From an uncultured Trichormus sp. (GTDB lineage: Bacteria > Cyanobacteriota > Cyanobacteriia > Cyanobacteriales > Nostocaceae), in contig CAKZGI010000090.1 of the NCBI GenBank assembly GCA_936914905.1, positions 1 to 37,141 on the forward strand: a stretch of DNA of 37,141 nucleotides, in the 5' to 3' direction. The position numbers and the translations under genes are program-made. A model generated the notes under the pieces. It did not search any database, was not told the DNA's origin, and saw only the letters and a list, made by a program, of their open reading frames with translations. This document shows, piece after piece, positions 35,976 through 37,141 of the stretch (position 1 is the first letter of the stretch; the number at the start of each line of letters is the position of its first letter).

Positions 35976-36086
35976 GTAAGAATTCAGGAGTCAGGAGTCA
36001 GAATGTTTGATAAATTGGTTAATTATCAAATAGGTATTTTCATCAAATAGGTATTTTTAGCGTTACCCTGAAAAAGCTGACTGCTG
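35976..36086 (-). repeat. Dispersed ~100-bp repeat, copy C (inverted)
   Basis: On the minus strand the order is CAGCAGTCAGCTTTTTCAGG, ATACCTATTTGAT (twice), AATTAACCAATTT, CAAACATTCTGACTCC and GAATTCTTAC. Unlike A and B it has a ~17-bp internal tandem duplication (ATCAAATAGGTATTTT seen twice on the plus strand, 36024-36057). Confidence 0.82.
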
Positions 36087-36148
36087 ATTTTCGATTCCTG
36101 AACGTTTATAGTCATAATAGTTTCAGGTTTAATTACTGATGAGGTGAG

Positions 36149-36763
36149 ATGATGGTTATTGCTAATACCAACCCGCCGATTATTACTTCAGAGGTGACAA
36201 AAACTCACTTTACTCCAAATGAGTATCGAGAGATGGAAGAAACCGCCGAAGAACGTCACGAATACCGTAATGGAGAGATTATTATTATACCGGGAGTTTC
36301 AGAAGTTCACAGCCGTATTACTGTAAATATCACAACTTTTCTCAAGTTATCCCTCCGCGATACTAACTTTTAAAGTTATAATGGGGATTTAAGAATCTGG
36401 ATTCGCAATTTTAACCATGGAACTTATGCTGATGTTCTTGTGATTAATGGTGAACCAGAATTTAATAGCGATCGGACTGATGAAATTCTCAATCTCTTAC
36501 TGATTGCTGAAGTTCTTTCACCTTCCTTCCAGTGAAGGTTATGATCGTCGGGATAAATTCAGAGAATATCCCTCTCTTTCCAGTTTTTGTTAATATGTGC
36601 TTGTCATTCAAATTGAACCTTATATTGAGGAGTATTATAAACAGGAAGATGAAAATAATAATCTTTGGCAATTGCAGGTTTATGAATTGAGCGGTCAGTT
36701 CTTCTGCATAGTTTAAATGTAAAAGTTCCTTCGCAGGAAATTTATCGGCGGGTTAAATTTTAA
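36149..36763 (+). pseudogene. Second decayed Uma2-family endonuclease gene
   Basis: It starts ATGATGGTTATTGC, reads KTHFTPNEYREMEET and HEYRNGEIIIIPG, then a TAA at 36371. The sense continues with NGDLRIWIRNFNHGTYADVLVI (PD-(D/E)XK core), then LLIAEVLSPS, a frameshift, EGYDRRDKFREYPSLSSF, a stop, VIQIEPYIEEYYKQED, another frameshift near 36700 and VKVPSQEIYRRVKF to 36763. It is decayed in the same way as the copy at 26470-27042, but the sequence is different enough to be an independent paralogue. Confidence 0.9.
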
Positions 36764-36875
36764 ATAATAAATTTAACCAACAAATTTCTAAGCTCGGAAT
36801 ATTTTGTGATACAAAAATGCATTATAAAGAGATATGTGATTAAAGTTGTTCCAGTTTGCAAAAATCAAATTATTT

Positions 36876-37141
36876 ATGCGTGCACCTTTAATCTTTCACA
36901 AACTATTTCAACAATCTCCTTATCTGTTATTTAAACTATAAATAAATCTGCGAACAAATCCGGATGCTTACCGATTTGATTCCGTAGCTGTCAAAGAACC
37001 CAAATTTGAAATTGAGGGAGTATTTTTACCACCGGAAACCGAAGGTGCAGAAGTAGTATATTTCTGCGAGGTGGAATTTCAAAAAGATGTAAGGATTGAG
37101 GTGGTGGGGTATTGACAAGTGTGATAGGTGAGGCAGAATAT
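36876..37141 (+). pseudogene. Decayed Rpn/DUF2887-family nuclease gene, runs off the window
   Basis: ATG 36876 begins MRAPLIFHKLFQQSPYLLF, a TAA follows at 36939-36941, then in frame NPDAYRFDSVAVKEP, FEIEGVFLPPETEG and VYFCEVEFQKD, all family segments. After FQKD the sequence changes abruptly to VRIEVVGY and a stop, suggesting an internal deletion. Intact relatives are PD-(D/E)XK recombination-promoting nucleases. The 3' end lies beyond the window. Confidence 0.85.

Noticed and set aside
1-37141. tRNA or rRNA genes
   Set aside because: No cloverleaf-type T-loop sequence with matching acceptor stem was noticed in the spacers; a covariance-model scan would be decisive.

Overview
The window looks like chromosomal DNA from a filamentous, heterocyst-forming cyanobacterium (order Nostocales). 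This rests on cyanobacterial housekeeping genes (thf1/psb29, ndhS, hemF, and rodA and mrp in their cyanobacterial forms), at least 14 copies of the HIP1 octamer GCGATCGC, degenerate heptanucleotide tandem repeats, many short inverted-repeat elements in spacers, and above all a cnfR/patB - fdxB - coxBAC block. From memory, the same block exists in Anabaena/Nostoc PCC 7120 (patB all2512, asr2513, alr2514-2516). The number of decayed genes is high. That would suit a lineage with an eroding genome (for example an Azolla-type symbiont), but this is inference only.

Layout. (1) 1-1500: the tail of a decayed PEP mutase/isocitrate lyase-type gene, a broken 45-codon micro-gene and a 95-bp MITE-like element. 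(2) 1521-11400: ordinary genes: a 1076-aa protein collinear with eukaryotic phosphorylase kinase alpha/beta, a DUF1232 membrane protein, an ExbB/ExbD proton-channel pair, a holin-like membrane protein, Thf1, a STAS protein, HemF and an SRPBCC protein. (3) 11527-22950: mrp, rodA, ndhS, a HAS-barrel protein, a CPA2 antiporter with USP domains, the UDP-sugar pair uxs-ugd, an inactive-looking rhodanese, and mutL with a palindromic repeat inserted in frame. (4) 23033-25011: a minus-strand set of an unknown helical protein, a 56-aa ORF, a cysteine-dioxygenase-type cupin and a nitrogenase-associated ArsC-like protein with a His-rich tail. (5) 25277-27042: a graveyard with an AAA/TOPRIM (OLD-type) ATPase, an unidentified frameshifted remnant and a Uma2 nuclease. 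(6) 27254-34070: coxC, coxA, coxB, fdxB (all minus) and divergent cnfR (plus). (7) 34216-37141: a MazEF-type toxin-antitoxin pair, a DmeF-type metal exporter, a second decayed Uma2 gene and a decayed Rpn/DUF2887 nuclease running off the end.

How the genes fit together. CnfR is an Fe-S/HTH activator of nitrogenase genes under low oxygen. FdxB is a nif-specific ferredoxin. The Cox2-type oxidase consumes O2 in heterocysts. The ArsC-like, cupin and helical genes about 2-4 kb away may be accessory to the same metabolism. Together with the decayed mobile and defence genes around them, this reads as an intact nitrogen-fixation island kept inside an eroding region. ExbB/D, the antiporter, DmeF and the UDP-xylose genes are independent envelope and transport functions.

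I did not find a clearly new multi-gene system. The best candidates for something undescribed are the 23.0-25.0 kb set (cupin, ArsC-like with His tail, 56-aa ORF and helical protein), the PhK-like protein, and the family of three ~100-bp repeats, one of which has been invaded by another element. No tRNA, rRNA or CRISPR array was recognised.
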